From contig JALORL010000003.1 in assembly GCA_025458915.1 (NCBI GenBank), positions 1-44,523 on the forward strand: a stretch of DNA of 44,523 bases. Reading direction: 5' to 3'. Position 1 is the stretch's first letter. Each line of letters starts with the position of its first letter. Made by a program: the position numbers and the translations under genes. The DNA comes from Hydrogenophaga sp. (GTDB taxonomy: Bacteria; Pseudomonadota; Gammaproteobacteria; Burkholderiales; Burkholderiaceae_C). Shown here one piece after another: positions 10,169 through 19,429 of the stretch. Under the pieces are notes generated by a model. It was not told the origin of the DNA. It saw only the letters and a list, made by a program, of their open reading frames with translations, and did no database searches.

Positions 10169-10602
10169 GAAAATTCCTTCGAAGGGTTCGGGGATGCAGC
10201 CCCAGGGGGGCCGAAGCGCTCCACGACCACGAAGCTTGCCGCATAGTCCGATTCGTCGGTAACGGTCACATGCGCTCGCAGGCCCTGCTCTTCGAACCAG
10301 CGCTTGAGCTCACCGTGCAGAACGACCACGGGCTGACCGCTGGGCAGATTGCGGATTTCGCAATGCCGCCAGGTCATCGGCATCCGCATGCCCAGTCCGA
10401 TGGCCTTGGAGAACGCCTCCTTGGCAGAAAACCGCGTGGCCAGAAACCGCAGGCCACGCTGGGGCCAGCGGGCGCTGCGCTGCCGCCACACGGCCAGTTC
10501 ACCGTCAGCCAGTACCCGCTGGGCAAACCGATCACCCTGACGGCTCCAGGTGGCCTCGACGCGACGGATGTCGCAAATATCGGTTCCGATCCCGTAGATC
10601 AT
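10165..10602 (-). CDS. acpS: Holo-[acyl-carrier-protein] synthase
   Basis: Transfers 4'-phosphopantetheine from CoA to the serine of apo-ACP, so it activates the AcpP encoded at 23802-24041. The 145-residue protein has the Mg-binding aspartate in [13 protein letters not shown] and the [13 protein letters not shown] motif. It is somewhat longer than E. coli AcpS (126) because of a C-terminal tail of about 15 residues rich in Pro/Gly/Ser. Both ends overlap neighbours by four bases (pdxJ upstream, nagZ downstream). Confidence 0.95.
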   Translation of the reverse strand: MIYGIGTDICDIRRVEATWSRQGDRFAQRVLADGELAVWRQRSARWPQRGLRFLATRFSAKEAFSKAIGLGMRMPMTWRHCEIRNLPSGQPVVVLHGELKRWFEEQGLRAHVTVTDESDYAASFVVVERFGPPGAASPNPSKEFS

Positions 10603-11396
10603 GCGGACGGCAGGCCTGCTGCTTCGATGGCGTTCAGATAAGCCCGAACGGTTGATTCGTAGCCCAGCTCCAGGGCATCGGCAATGAGCGCATGTCCGAT
10701 GGACACTTCCTGCACGCCCCGCACCTGGCGCAGAAAACCGCTGAGGTTGGCAAGGTTGAGGTCGTGGCCGGCGTTGATCCCGAGGCCTGCATCCAATGCA
10801 GCCTGTGCAGCTTCCTGGAAGCGCTGCAACTGGACCGCGCGCTGGTCAGGCGACGGCCAGGCCGCAGCCATGGGCTCGGTGTAGAGTTCCACGCGGTCCG
10901 CACCCACCGCGTGGGCAGCCTCCATGGCGCTCGCATCGGCGTCCATGAACAGGCTCACCCGTGCCCCCAGCGCCTTGGCCTGCGCGATCACTGGCCGCAG
11001 GCGCTCGGCGTCCTGGGGCAGGTTCCACCCATGATCACTGGTGAATTGCCCCTCGCTGTCGGGCACCAGCGTGAGCTGGTGCAGTGGCAGACCTTTTTCC
11101 CGGACCATCCGGGCCACATCCATGAGGTTGTGGAAGGGATTGCCCTCGATGTTGAACTCGCGGTCCGGCCATTCCCGCAACACGGCTCCCAGATCGAACA
11201 CATCGTGGAGGCGAACATGCCGCTCGTCTGGCCGGGGATGCACGGTGATGCCATGCGCACCAGCCGACAGGCACAGGGTCGCCGCACGCGTCACGGATGG
11301 AATGCCCAGGTGGCGGGTGTTGCGCACCAGGGCGACCTTGTTCAGATTGACCGACAAGGCCGTACGGGCCATCGACTGCTGCGATGCTGTATTCAT
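10599..11396 (-). CDS. pdxJ: Pyridoxine 5'-phosphate synthase
   Basis: Condenses 1-deoxy-xylulose-5-phosphate with 3-amino-2-oxopropyl phosphate to pyridoxine 5'-phosphate. The TIM barrel of 265 residues shows [15 protein letters not shown] at the start, the active-site histidine in [11 protein letters not shown], the glutamate in FNIEGNP and the second histidine region [12 protein letters not shown] at 11396 overlaps the recO stop (ATGA). The pdxJ-acpS pairing is widely conserved. Confidence 0.96.
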   Translation of the reverse strand: MNTASQQSMARTALSVNLNKVALVRNTRHLGIPSVTRAATLCLSAGAHGITVHPRPDERHVRLHDVFDLGAVLREWPDREFNIEGNPFHNLMDVARMVREKGLPLHQLTLVPDSEGQFTSDHGWNLPQDAERLRPVIAQAKALGARVSLFMDADASAMEAAHAVGADRVELYTEPMAAAWPSPDQRAVQLQRFQEAAQAALDAGLGINAGHDLNLANLSGFLRQVRGVQEVSIGHALIADALELGYESTVRAYLNAIEAAGLPSA

Positions 11397-12220
11397 GGTG
11401 AAGTCTGGAAGACCGTTGGGAAAGATGCGCGGTGGGGCGGATCGATGGCGGGCGGCGCTGGCTCACCCGGGCGCATCAGGGCCTGGATGTCGATCATGAG
11501 CTGGCGCGTCTTGAACATGCCGACGCCGCCATGGTATTGCAGCAGATTGCGCAGGGGCGGGCGCAGCGCTGCGATGCAGTCCGCACATGCCCGCAGCGTG
11601 GCCAGAAAAACCTGTTCGTCGTTCATCGCCTGGTGCAGCGCCAGACATTGCGCACCGGTCAGGGGTCTGGCATCGCCGGCGTGCGCGGCACGCAGGCCGC
11701 TCTCCGGCATCAGCACGTAGACGCCTTCGGGGTCGATCGGCGTCATCGAACTGCCTTCCTGCGCAAGGTCAGGCAATACGCCAGTTTCCTTCAGCAGCAG
11801 CAGCTCGAAAGCCCGAAGCACCAGTTGCTGGGCGTCGGCCCGCTCGGCGAGCAACTGCACCGCAAAGGCATAGTGGTCGAACAGCAGGGGATGCGGGTCA
11901 TCGCGGGCCAGCAGCCGAAGCATCAGTTCATTGAGGTAGCTGCCAGACAACAAAGCCTCCCCGGTGGGCATCACATGCCCACCCAGCCATTGGGCGGACT
12001 TCAACGTCCGCACCTCGGCATCTCCCCCCCAGCTCAGGCTCAGGGGCTGCAACGGCAAAAGAACCGGCCGGAACTGCGATGTCGGGCGCTTGACGCCCTT
12101 GGCCACCAGGGCGATGCGTCCGTGGTGCCGGGTGAACACCTCCAGCACCAGACTCGACTCGCTCCAGTCGTAGCGGTGCAACACGTAGGCAGGCTCATCG
12201 ACGAAGCGGCGCGTGGCCAT
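11393..12220 (-). CDS. recO: DNA repair protein RecO
   Basis: Loads RecA with RecR at gaps coated by SSB in recombinational repair. The product is about 275 residues: an N-terminal OB fold ([32 protein letters not shown]) and a helical C-terminal domain. Start: ATG at 12220 ([14 protein letters not shown]) leaves 19 bases after the era stop; an ATG at 12271 would overlap era by 32 bases and add 17 poorly conserved residues. No clear ribosome site is visible for either. The stop overlaps the pdxJ start. Confidence 0.92.
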   Translation of the reverse strand: MATRRFVDEPAYVLHRYDWSESSLVLEVFTRHHGRIALVAKGVKRPTSQFRPVLLPLQPLSLSWGGDAEVRTLKSAQWLGGHVMPTGEALLSGSYLNELMLRLLARDDPHPLLFDHYAFAVQLLAERADAQQLVLRAFELLLLKETGVLPDLAQEGSSMTPIDPEGVYVLMPESGLRAAHAGDARPLTGAQCLALHQAMNDEQVFLATLRACADCIAALRPPLRNLLQYHGGVGMFKTRQLMIDIQALMRPGEPAPPAIDPPHRASFPTVFQTSP

Positions 12221-12239
12221 GGCGGAAGTGGCGAGCCGT

Positions 12240-13292
12240 TTACTCGTAGCCAAAGGACCGCACGCGGGCATCGTCGTCGGCCCAGCCGGAGCGCACCTTG
12301 ACCCACAGTTCGAGAAACACCTTGCAGTCCCAGAGTTTTTCCAGTTCCTGTCGGGCCTCGGTACCGATGCGCTTGAGCTTTTCGCCTTTGTCGCCGATCA
12401 CCATGCCCTTGTGACCTTCCCGCTCCACCACGATGGTGGCCGCAATGCGTTTGAGTCGGCCCTCTTCCTCGAACTTGTCGATGATCACGGTGGAGGTGTA
12501 GGGCAGCTCATCACCCGTCAGGCGAAACAGCTTTTCCCGGACCATTTCGCTGGCCATGAACCGCTCGCTGCGGTCAGTGAGATCGTCTGGATCATGCATC
12601 CAGGGTTGCTGGGGCAGATACTTCTCGCAGATCGCAAACAGCCGCTGGATGTCCTTCGATGCCTTTGCAGACATCGGAACGTATTCGGCAAAAGCATGCC
12701 GCTCCTGCATGGAGCGCAGCCAGGGCGCAAGCTCGCCCCGGCGGTGCACCAGGTCGAATTTGTTGGCCACCAGCATCACCGGAACCTTGGACGGGAGCAA
12801 GTCCAGCACCTTGGCATCGGCCAGGTTGAAGTTGCCAGCCTCTACCACAAACAGGATCAGGTCCACATCGTTCACGGCCCCGAGCACCGTCTTGTTCAAC
12901 GCCCGGTTCAATGCGTTGCCGTGGCGCGTCTGAAAGCCCGGGGTATCCACAAACACGAACTGGCTGGCGCCGATCGTGCGGATGCCGGTGATGCGGTGGC
13001 GGGTGGTCTGCGCCTTGCGGGAAGTGATGCTCACCTTCTGCCCCACCAACGCGTTCAACAGGGTCGACTTGCCCACGTTCGGCTTGCCAACGATGGCCAC
13101 ATAGCCACACCGGTGCTGCGCCGGGTCGAGGCCGGCCTCAACCGCGTCTAGAGGAGCATCCGGCAACTCCGCATCGGCCCCCGGGGCGGACTTGCGAAGT
13201 GCCTGGGCCAGCATCCGGTCCAGATCCGTATTGGGATCGGAAGCGCCCGGTGAGTCGCCGGGTGGCAGGGGTGAAGACGGCTTGATGGACAT
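12240..13292 (-). CDS. era: GTPase Era
   Basis: Ras-like GTPase that binds the 3' end of 16S rRNA and checks 30S assembly. G1 is [10 protein letters not shown]3 is DTPGF, G4 is NKFD, and the C-terminal KH domain contains [19 protein letters not shown]. Compared with typical Era (about 300 residues) there is an N-terminal extension of about 60 residues rich in Pro/Asp/Ala before [11 protein letters not shown]. Start ATG at 13292; TTG at 13301 is an alternative, and neither has a strong ribosome site. It lies 49 bases after rnc, a classic rnc-era pair. Confidence 0.93.
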   Translation of the reverse strand: MSIKPSSPLPPGDSPGASDPNTDLDRMLAQALRKSAPGADAELPDAPLDAVEAGLDPAQHRCGYVAIVGKPNVGKSTLLNALVGQKVSITSRKAQTTRHRITGIRTIGASQFVFVDTPGFQTRHGNALNRALNKTVLGAVNDVDLILFVVEAGNFNLADAKVLDLLPSKVPVMLVANKFDLVHRRGELAPWLRSMQERHAFAEYVPMSAKASKDIQRLFAICEKYLPQQPWMHDPDDLTDRSERFMASEMVREKLFRLTGDELPYTSTVIIDKFEEEGRLKRIAATIVVEREGHKGMVIGDKGEKLKRIGTEARQELEKLWDCKVFLELWVKVRSGWADDDARVRSFGYE

Positions 13293-13341
13293 GGTAAGCA
13301 ACTCGGTTCTGGTTGGCGCGTGGCCGCAAGTTCGGCGAAGC

Positions 13342-14037
13342 TCAGCGGCCGTGCCCGGCGCCCCGAGCCGTCAGGTGCTGCAACATGGCAGCCGCAGCCG
13401 CCTGTTCCCCCGCCCGGCGGGATGCACCGATGCCACGCTCGGTGTGACCCGTTTCGCCCACCAGGCACTCCACATCGAACGTCTGTCGATGTGCCTCGCC
13501 CAAGGTGGCAACCACCCGGTAAGTGGGCAGCTTCATTTTGCGCGCCTGCAACCACTCCTGCAATTCGGTCTTGGGGTCCTTGCCCATGGCGCTCATCTGG
13601 GCACTGAGTTCGACATTGGCGTACAGCCGTCGCACCAGCGCTGCGGCCGCATCGAAGCCTGCATCGAGATACACCGCTCCGATAAGGGCCTCGAGGGCAT
13701 CAGCGAGGATGGACGGACGCTTATGACCGCCCGAACGCTTTTCCCCGTCGCCCAGGCGCAGAACCAGCGGCAGCCCGAGGGACAGCGCGATCTGGAACAG
13801 GGTTTCCTGCTTGACCAGATTCGCCCGAACCCGCGAAAGATCTCCCTCAGGCAGGTCGCTCAAACGCTCGAACAGCAACCCGGAGACGGCGAGATTCAGC
13901 ACCGAGTCGCCCAGAAACTCCAGTCGCTCGTTGTGATCGGCCGAGAAACTGCGGTGGGTCAACGCCCGCTGCAGCAAGCGGGATTCCGCGAAAGAATGGT
14001 TCAGGCGCTGCTGGAGCGCGCTCAGTTCAGCGCTCAA
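13342..14037 (-). CDS. rnc: Ribonuclease III
   Basis: Double-strand RNA endonuclease for rRNA processing and mRNA/sRNA decay. The 231-residue protein has the catalytic signature [11 protein letters not shown] and the second acidic motif [14 protein letters not shown], then a dsRNA-binding domain (from [11 protein letters not shown] to about residue 220). An in-frame stop lies four codons upstream, so TTG at 14037 is the only start that keeps the complete N-terminal helix (LQQRLNHSF). No ribosome site is obvious, which fits a poorly initiated, possibly autoregulated gene, but that is inference. Confidence 0.93.
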   Translation of the reverse strand: MSAELSALQQRLNHSFAESRLLQRALTHRSFSADHNERLEFLGDSVLNLAVSGLLFERLSDLPEGDLSRVRANLVKQETLFQIALSLGLPLVLRLGDGEKRSGGHKRPSILADALEALIGAVYLDAGFDAAAALVRRLYANVELSAQMSAMGKDPKTELQEWLQARKMKLPTYRVVATLGEAHRQTFDVECLVGETGHTERGIGASRRAGEQAAAAAMLQHLTARGAGHGR

Positions 14038-14079
14038 CGGGTGGAATCAGCGCAAGCACGGAAAGCCACCGGCGCGGCG

Positions 14080-14427
14080 TCATCGCGAACGGCCCTCATA
14101 GCGCATCAGCAGATAGGCAGGACCTGCGAGGTGGATTTCACGGTCATAGGCGAATGACACCACCACACGGTCCCCTTCCTTGCCCACCGTGAGATCCTTG
14201 CCGGAGATCGTGCGGATGTCATCGATCTGCGCCGATTTGTCAAAGATGGAGCGAACTTCGGCAACGGTGGTGCCTTCAGAAGCCCGGATCACCGCTTTCT
14301 GCACCGCCATGTACTCGATGTAGGTGGGGACGACCTGCGCTGCGACCACACCGGCCAGCGCCAGCAGGATGCCAACCACCAGAAGTCCGAAGAAGGTGAG
14401 CCCTTGCTGCTGTTTCCTTATTGCCAT
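14080..14427 (-). CDS. DUF4845 small membrane protein
   Basis: A 115-residue protein of the DUF4845 family, regularly found between lepB and rnc in betaproteobacteria. It has a short basic N-terminus and a single membrane helix (FFGLLVVGILLALAGVVAAQ), giving a pilin-like look; the rest is probably periplasmic. ATG at 14427 has a strong GGAGG ribosome site, which decides it against an upstream ATG at 14448. Its position suggests a link with signal peptidase I, but the function is not known. Confidence 0.85.
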   Translation of the reverse strand: MAIRKQQQGLTFFGLLVVGILLALAGVVAAQVVPTYIEYMAVQKAVIRASEGTTVAEVRSIFDKSAQIDDIRTISGKDLTVGKEGDRVVVSFAYDREIHLAGPAYLLMRYEGRSR

Positions 14428-14459
14428 GTTTGTCCTCCAGATTTGCAAACCGTACGCTC

Positions 14460-15437
14460 TCAGTCAAATGAACCGATGCGGCCCAGATCACCGAAATTCA
14501 TCCATACAAAGAAAGCCCTACCCACAATGTTGGCCTCCGGTACAAACCCCCAGTAACGTGAGTCCAGCGAGTTGTCGCGATTGTCTCCCATCAGGAAGTA
14601 GTGTCCCTCGGGAACCTTGCACACAACGCCTTCCACGGAATACCGGCAGCCATCGTTGAAGGGGAATTCCGCTGCGCCAGGAACGAACGCGGGGCGGTCA
14701 TCATCGTTGAGGGTGTTGTAGCTGCGCTGATCCAGCGTCTCCTGGAACTGACGGCTGTACCGCATGGTGTCGCCGTCGAAAAAATCGGGCTGGGCGACTT
14801 TGGGGACGGGCTGTCCGTTGATGCTGAGGGTCTTGTTCAGGTAAGACACCTCGTCACCTGGCAGGCCCACCACCCGTTTGATGTAGTCCAGACTGGGCTG
14901 GGGCGGGTACCGAAACACCATGACGTCCCCCCGCTGTGGCGCGTTGTTGGCCAGGAGCTTGGTGTTGAAAACGGGCATTCGAATCCCGTAATGAAACTTG
15001 TTGACCAGGATGAGGTCGCCCACCCGCAAGGTCGGGATCATGGAACCGGAAGGAATCTTGAATGGTTCGAACAGGAACGATCTCAGCACAAAGACCGCCA
15101 GGATCACCGGGAACAGACCAGCCGTCCAGTCGAGCCACCAGGGCTGGGCCAGCATCTGCTGGCGTGCCACCTCCACATCGCCTTCGATCTGGCTGAAACC
15201 CTGTTTGAGCAAGGCCTCCTTGCGGGCGTTGTGCTCCGCCACCAGGCGATCGGCCGCCTGACGGCGGCGCGGCAGGAATACCAGCTTTTCAGCCACCCAG
15301 TACACCCCGGTGACCCCCGTGGCGAGCATCAGCAACAGCGCAAAATTGCCCTCCACAGCGCCGGTGTACCAGGCCAGCGTGTAGCCGACGAATGCCGCAA
15401 GAACCAGCGCCGTGATGGCGCCCATGGCCGCCGGCAT
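14460..15437 (-). CDS. lepB: Signal peptidase I
   Basis: Membrane-anchored Ser/Lys endopeptidase that removes Sec and Tat signal peptides on the periplasmic side. 325 residues: two N-terminal membrane helices (about 6-24 and 32-50), a cytoplasmic charged loop, a third helix (about 105-122), then the catalytic domain. The nucleophile Ser132 is in IPSGSMIPT and the general base Lys187 in DYIKRVVGLPGD; GDNRDNSLDSRYWG is box E. The start overlaps the lepA stop (ATGA). An ATG at 15425 is a less likely alternative. Confidence 0.95.
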   Translation of the reverse strand: MPAAMGAITALVLAAFVGYTLAWYTGAVEGNFALLLMLATGVTGVYWVAEKLVFLPRRRQAADRLVAEHNARKEALLKQGFSQIEGDVEVARQQMLAQPWWLDWTAGLFPVILAVFVLRSFLFEPFKIPSGSMIPTLRVGDLILVNKFHYGIRMPVFNTKLLANNAPQRGDVMVFRYPPQPSLDYIKRVVGLPGDEVSYLNKTLSINGQPVPKVAQPDFFDGDTMRYSRQFQETLDQRSYNTLNDDDRPAFVPGAAEFPFNDGCRYSVEGVVCKVPEGHYFLMGDNRDNSLDSRYWGFVPEANIVGRAFFVWMNFGDLGRIGSFD

Positions 15438-17245
15438 CAGTCCTGCACCTGCAGAATGGCCAGGAAAGCCTCCTGGGGCACTTCAACGGATCCGATCTGC
15501 TTCATTCGCTTCTTGCCTGCCTTTTGTTTTTCGAGAAGTTTGCGCTTGCGGGTAATGTCACCGCCGTAGCATTTTGCCAGCACATTCTTGCGCAGTGCCT
15601 TGATGGTTTCGCGCGCAATCACGTTGCCACCGATGGCCGCCTGAATGGCCACATCGAACATCTGCCGGCTGATGATTTCCCGCATCTTGGCCGCCACCGC
15701 CCTGCCCCGGTACTGCGACTGCGAGCGGTGCACGATGATCGACAGCGCATCCACCTTCTCGCCGTTGAGCAGGATGTCGACCTTCACCACGTCAGAAGCC
15801 CGGTACTCCTTGAATTCGTAGTCCATGGAGGCGTAGCCGCGGCTCACCGACTTGAGCTTGTCAAAGAAGTCCAGCACGATTTCTCCCAGCGGCATGTCGT
15901 AGGTCAGCATGACCTGCTTGCCGTGGTAGGCCATGTTGAGCTGCATGCCCCGCTTCTGGTTGGCCAGTGTCATCACGGCACCCACATACTCCTGCGGCAT
16001 GTACAGGTGCACGGTCACGATGGGCTCACGGATCTCCTCGATGCGCCCCTGGTCCGGCATCTTCGAGGGGTTCTCGACCATGATCACCTCGCCGTCCGGC
16101 TTGACCACCTGGTAGACCACGCTGGGTGCGGTGGTGATGAGGTCCTGGTCGAATTCACGCTCCAGGCGCTCCTGCACGATTTCCATGTGCAGCAGGCCCA
16201 GGAAACCGCAGCGAAAGCCGAAACCCAGCGCCTGGGACACCTCCGGCTCATACATCAGGGCGGCGTCGTTGAGCTTGAGCTTTTCCAGCGCGTCGCGCAG
16301 CGCGTCGTACTGGTTGGCCTCGGTCGGGTACAGACCGGCAAACACCTGGGGCTGCACCTCCTTGAAACCGGGCAGCGCCTCGGCGGCTGGACCCAGGTTG
16401 TTGGGCAGCTTCTTTTCCAAGGTGATGGTGTCGCCCACCTTGGCGGCCTGCAATTCCTTGATGCCAGCAATGATGTAACCCACCTCGCCAGCGTTGAGCA
16501 CATCGCGCGGCTCGTTGGCCGGCGTGAACACACCCATGTTGTCGGCGTTGTAGACGGTGTTGGTGGCCATCATCTTGAAGCGCTCGCCCTTGAGCAGGCG
16601 CCCGTCCACCACGCGCACCAGCATGACCACACCCACATAAGCGTCGTACCAGCTGTCCACGATCATGGCGCGCAAAGGGGCATCCGGCTGCCCCTTGGGC
16701 GGCGGGATGCGGGCCACCACGGCTTCCAGGATATCTTCCACGCCCATGCCCGACTTGGCCGAGCACGGGATTGCATCGCTCGCATCGATGCCGATCACGT
16801 CCTCGATTTCCGCCTTCGCGTTGTCCGGGTCGGCGTTGGGCAGGTCCATTTTGTTGAGCACCGGCACCACCTCCACCCCAAGGTCGAGCGCGGTGTAGCA
16901 GTTGGCCACCGTCTGGGCCTCCACGCCTTGCGAGGCGTCCACCACCAGCAGCGCACCTTCGCAGGCCGAGAGCGAGCGACTCACTTCATAAGAAAAGTCG
17001 ACGTGGCCGGGGGTGTCGATCAGGTTGAGGTTATAGACCTGGCCATCGCGTGCCTTGTACTTCAGGGCAGCCGTCTGCGCCTTGATGGTGATGCCGCGCT
17101 CTTTCTCGATGTCCATCGAGTCGAGCACCTGTTCGCTCATCTCGCGATCCGACAAACCGCCGCAGAGGGAGATGATCCGGTCGGCCAGGGTGGACTTGCC
17201 ATGATCGATGTGCGCGATGATGGAAAAATTTCGGATGTGGTTCAT
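15437..17245 (-). CDS. lepA: Elongation factor 4 (LepA GTPase)
   Basis: Translational GTPase that acts on the ribosome in initiation/elongation under stress. 602 residues, normal length. G1 [10 protein letters not shown]2 region [11 protein letters not shown]3 DTPGHVDF, G4 NKMDLP, SAK loop CSAKSGMG, then EF-G-like domains and the LepA-specific C-terminal domain ending in [17 protein letters not shown]. No ribosome site is seen directly before the ATG. It heads the operon that runs to nagZ and has its own leader with a promoter and an intrinsic terminator. Confidence 0.97.
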   Translation of the reverse strand: MNHIRNFSIIAHIDHGKSTLADRIISLCGGLSDREMSEQVLDSMDIEKERGITIKAQTAALKYKARDGQVYNLNLIDTPGHVDFSYEVSRSLSACEGALLVVDASQGVEAQTVANCYTALDLGVEVVPVLNKMDLPNADPDNAKAEIEDVIGIDASDAIPCSAKSGMGVEDILEAVVARIPPPKGQPDAPLRAMIVDSWYDAYVGVVMLVRVVDGRLLKGERFKMMATNTVYNADNMGVFTPANEPRDVLNAGEVGYIIAGIKELQAAKVGDTITLEKKLPNNLGPAAEALPGFKEVQPQVFAGLYPTEANQYDALRDALEKLKLNDAALMYEPEVSQALGFGFRCGFLGLLHMEIVQERLEREFDQDLITTAPSVVYQVVKPDGEVIMVENPSKMPDQGRIEEIREPIVTVHLYMPQEYVGAVMTLANQKRGMQLNMAYHGKQVMLTYDMPLGEIVLDFFDKLKSVSRGYASMDYEFKEYRASDVVKVDILLNGEKVDALSIIVHRSQSQYRGRAVAAKMREIISRQMFDVAIQAAIGGNVIARETIKALRKNVLAKCYGGDITRKRKLLEKQKAGKKRMKQIGSVEVPQEAFLAILQVQD

Positions 17246-17300
17246 CGGGAGAGCAGATCGGGCAGAAAAAAGGCCGCCCTGCAGGGGCTCGGACAGCCAT

Positions 17301-17331
17301 AAAAAAGGGCGCGTCAGCTGCTGACGCGCCC
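17301..17331 (-). terminator. Intrinsic terminator in the lepA leader
   Basis: On the minus strand an 11-bp perfect GC-rich stem (GGGCGCGTCAG with CTGACGCGCCC, 3-base loop, 17307-17331) is followed at once by six T residues (17301-17306). It lies between the predicted lepA promoter and the lepA ATG, so it either ends a short transcript or attenuates lepA. A weaker hairpin (CCCTGCAGGG) with its own six-T run follows at about 17266-17288. Confidence 0.8.
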
Positions 17332-17371
17332 GGAACCAACAATCAATGGCAACTGCGATAGTTGGGGTTTC

Positions 17372-17399
17372 ATTGTAGGCAAAAAGCCAGGCAAGCCAA
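17372..17399 (-). promoter_or_regulatory. Predicted sigma-70 promoter upstream of lepA
   Basis: TTGGCT (17394-17399) and TACAAT (17372-17377) on the minus strand, 16 bases apart. Transcription would begin near 17364, about 33 bases before the terminator stem and about 120 bases before the lepA ATG. Confidence 0.55.
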
Positions 17400-17446
17400 C
17401 CACGAAAACGTTTGCCAGAGCCTGTCGCAGGGCAACAACAGGGATT

Positions 17447-17466
17447 TTATCAACAGCTTATCAACA
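17447..17466 (+). repeat. Tandem TTATCAACA direct repeats
   Basis: Two identical 9-mers, TTATCAACA at 17447-17455 and 17458-17466, have an 11-bp period and so lie on the same face of the helix. They differ by one base from the DnaA box consensus TTATCCACA. They lie about 50-70 bases upstream of the predicted lepA -35 box, a position fitting a regulator site. Confidence 0.5.
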
Positions 17467-17773
17467 CCACGATGGGACATCTGGAGCGGCCAGGCGGGCC
17501 GTGTCGGCTTGCTGCCCTGGATGTCTCACATCGTGAATTCGACACGCTGGTTTTCAGCTGAATTCTCGGTTCCTGACCGAAATTTTATCGAGCAGAGAGC
17601 GAGATTCGGCAGAAAAAGTGAGTAATCATTTACTTTCAAGAAGAAAAGAATCCCTCAGTTCCACCATCCGTGTCGCGTACACGCCACCGTTGCGCCCCTG
17701 CAAAGCCCGCCAGAGAACAGGGATTTGGAGTCGGGAGCCAAGCTGTGCAAGCACTTTAGAGAACGCCGTTCGC

Positions 17774-19279
17774 TCAACGCTCGGGACGGATCACGACGTA
17801 CTGAGCCCAGTCTCCTCGTCGGAACAGGATGTTCACCGGACGCGTCTTGTCCAGACCACCGAGGATCGCCTCCATATCTTTCAAGGTGCGGGTCTCCTTG
17901 TTGGCCACCGCCAGAATCACGTCGCCTTCCCTCAGGCCAGCGCGCGCGGACACCCCTTCAGCGCCGACCACCCGCACCCCGCTCTGGAGATTGAGTTCCT
18001 TCTTCTGAGCCTCGGTAAGTTCGGCCAAGGTCAGGCCGAGCGATTCACCAATCGTGGTCACAGCCGGCGGGGGCGCGGGAGGCTCGGCGGCTTTCGCCTG
18101 TGGCGCTTCCACTTCTAGCTCGGCCACCACCACGCTGAGTTCGCGTTGCGCACCCCGTCGAAACACCGTTAAGCTGCTTTTGGTGCCAGGCCTGGTGCTA
18201 CCCACGAGGCGAGGCAGCTCCACCGATCGCTCGATGTCCTTGCCGTCGAACTTGAGGATGATGTCTCCTGCCTCCACGCCGGCGCGTGCGGCGGGTGAGT
18301 CGGGCTCGACACCCCGCACGAGGGCGCCTCGAGGCTGGCCGAGGCCGATGGACTCTGCAACGTCCTTGCTCACCTGGTCGATGCGAACGCCGATGCGCCC
18401 CCGGGTCACCTTACCCGAAACGCGCAGCTGCTCCGAAACACTCATGGCTTCGTCAATCGGGATGGCGAACGAGATGCCCTGGAAGCCACCGGAGCGCGAA
18501 TAGATCTGGCTGTTGATGCCGATCACCTCGCCACGCATATTGATCAGGGGTCCGCCAGAATTTCCGGGATTGATGGCCACATCGGTCTGGATGAACGGCA
18601 GGAAGTCGCCGGTGTCGCGCTTTTTGGCACTCACGATGCCTGCCGTCACCGTGTTCTCAAGGCCGAACGGGGAACCGATCGCCATCACCCACTCGCCGAC
18701 CCTCAAACGGTTGACGTCTCCTACCCGAACCGCCGGCAGACCCGTGGCCTCGATTTTCACGAGCGCAACGTCGGTACGCCGATCGGTACCGACGATCCTG
18801 CCCTTGAATTCGCGCTTGTCCGGCAACGTCACCAGCAGCTCGTCAGCACCTTCCACCACATGGGCGTTGGTCATGATCAGCCCATCTGCGCTCAAGATGA
18901 ATCCGGAGCCGACACCCCGGGGTTGGGCTTCCTCCGAGCCACCCCTATCGGGACGAGGTCCTCGCGGTGTCACGCCAGGGGGAACCGGAATCCCGAAACG
19001 GCGAAAAAACTCCAGCATCTGCTCATCCGTACCGGGCACAGCGCCTGTCGTGGGCGTCGCTCTTTCCAACGTTCGGATGTTGACCACCGAAGGCCCCACA
19101 CGGTCCACGAGCACCGTGAAATCCGGCAAACCCTGGACCAGAGCCGGGGAACCGCCAGATTGGGCTGAAGCCGCAGCAGGCAGCAACACCAGTCCCGCCA
19201 CCATGGCGACTGCAGTCAGCGCAGCGCCCATCGGGTGGCAACGCAGCAGGGCATGACCAACACCAGAAGCCTGTTTCAT
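17774..19279 (-). CDS. mucD: Periplasmic serine protease, DegP/MucD (HtrA) type
   Basis: Periplasmic chaperone-protease that degrades misfolded envelope proteins and damps the RpoE response. 501 residues: Sec signal peptide (core ALTAVAMVAGLVLLPAAASA, cut near residue 39), trypsin-like domain with His140 (TNAHVVEG), Asp170 (RRTDVALVK) and Ser241 (NPGNSGGPL), PDZ1 (about 275-375), a Pro/Ala linker and PDZ2 (about 410-495). ATG at 19279 has GAGG six bases upstream; an in-frame ATG at 19384 lacks this. It ends the rpoE-rseA-rseB-mucD unit. The DegQ name would also fit; mucD is chosen from context. Confidence 0.93.
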   Translation of the reverse strand: MKQASGVGHALLRCHPMGAALTAVAMVAGLVLLPAAASAQSGGSPALVQGLPDFTVLVDRVGPSVVNIRTLERATPTTGAVPGTDEQMLEFFRRFGIPVPPGVTPRGPRPDRGGSEEAQPRGVGSGFILSADGLIMTNAHVVEGADELLVTLPDKREFKGRIVGTDRRTDVALVKIEATGLPAVRVGDVNRLRVGEWVMAIGSPFGLENTVTAGIVSAKKRDTGDFLPFIQTDVAINPGNSGGPLINMRGEVIGINSQIYSRSGGFQGISFAIPIDEAMSVSEQLRVSGKVTRGRIGVRIDQVSKDVAESIGLGQPRGALVRGVEPDSPAARAGVEAGDIILKFDGKDIERSVELPRLVGSTRPGTKSSLTVFRRGAQRELSVVVAELEVEAPQAKAAEPPAPPPAVTTIGESLGLTLAELTEAQKKELNLQSGVRVVGAEGVSARAGLREGDVILAVANKETRTLKDMEAILGGLDKTRPVNILFRRGDWAQYVVIRPER

Positions 19280-19429
19280 GGGTTTCCTCGTTTTCAGTTT
19301 ATGGATGCAAACAACAGCGGCCGTTGGCCATGTGCCGTTGAGCTGGAAATTCAGCCTGAGTGGCGAAATCGTCGGGCAAGCCACCGGACCTGAACCACCG
19401 CGTCGGAGGAAAACGGTGTCAAAAATGCC

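Larger units (their letters stand above)
17246..17773. other. 528-base intergenic region between mucD and lepA
   Basis: It holds, in minus-strand order, an AT-richer stretch with no recognised gene (17467-17773), the tandem TTATCAACA repeats, the lepA promoter and its leader with the intrinsic terminator. No terminator was found directly after the mucD stop. Open frames here (for example + strand 17362-17625) have no ribosome site and no recognisable similarity. A small RNA of about 65 bases from the lepA promoter to the terminator is possible. Confidence 0.6.

Noticed and set aside
9188-10246. 352-codon + strand frame opposite nagZ
   Set aside because: Shadow of nagZ, whose catalytic motifs are intact on the minus strand.
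15524-17302. 592-codon open frame on the + strand opposite lepA
   Set aside because: Antisense shadow of lepA; the translation is His/Val/Leu-rich low-complexity without any known motif.
17447-17466. Replication origin
   Set aside because: Only two DnaA-like boxes, each with a mismatch, no AT-rich unwinding tract and no dnaA or dnaN nearby.
17362-17625. 87-codon + strand frame in the mucD-lepA gap
   Set aside because: No ribosome site, atypical composition and it crosses the TTATCAACA repeats and the minus-strand promoter; no recognisable similarity.
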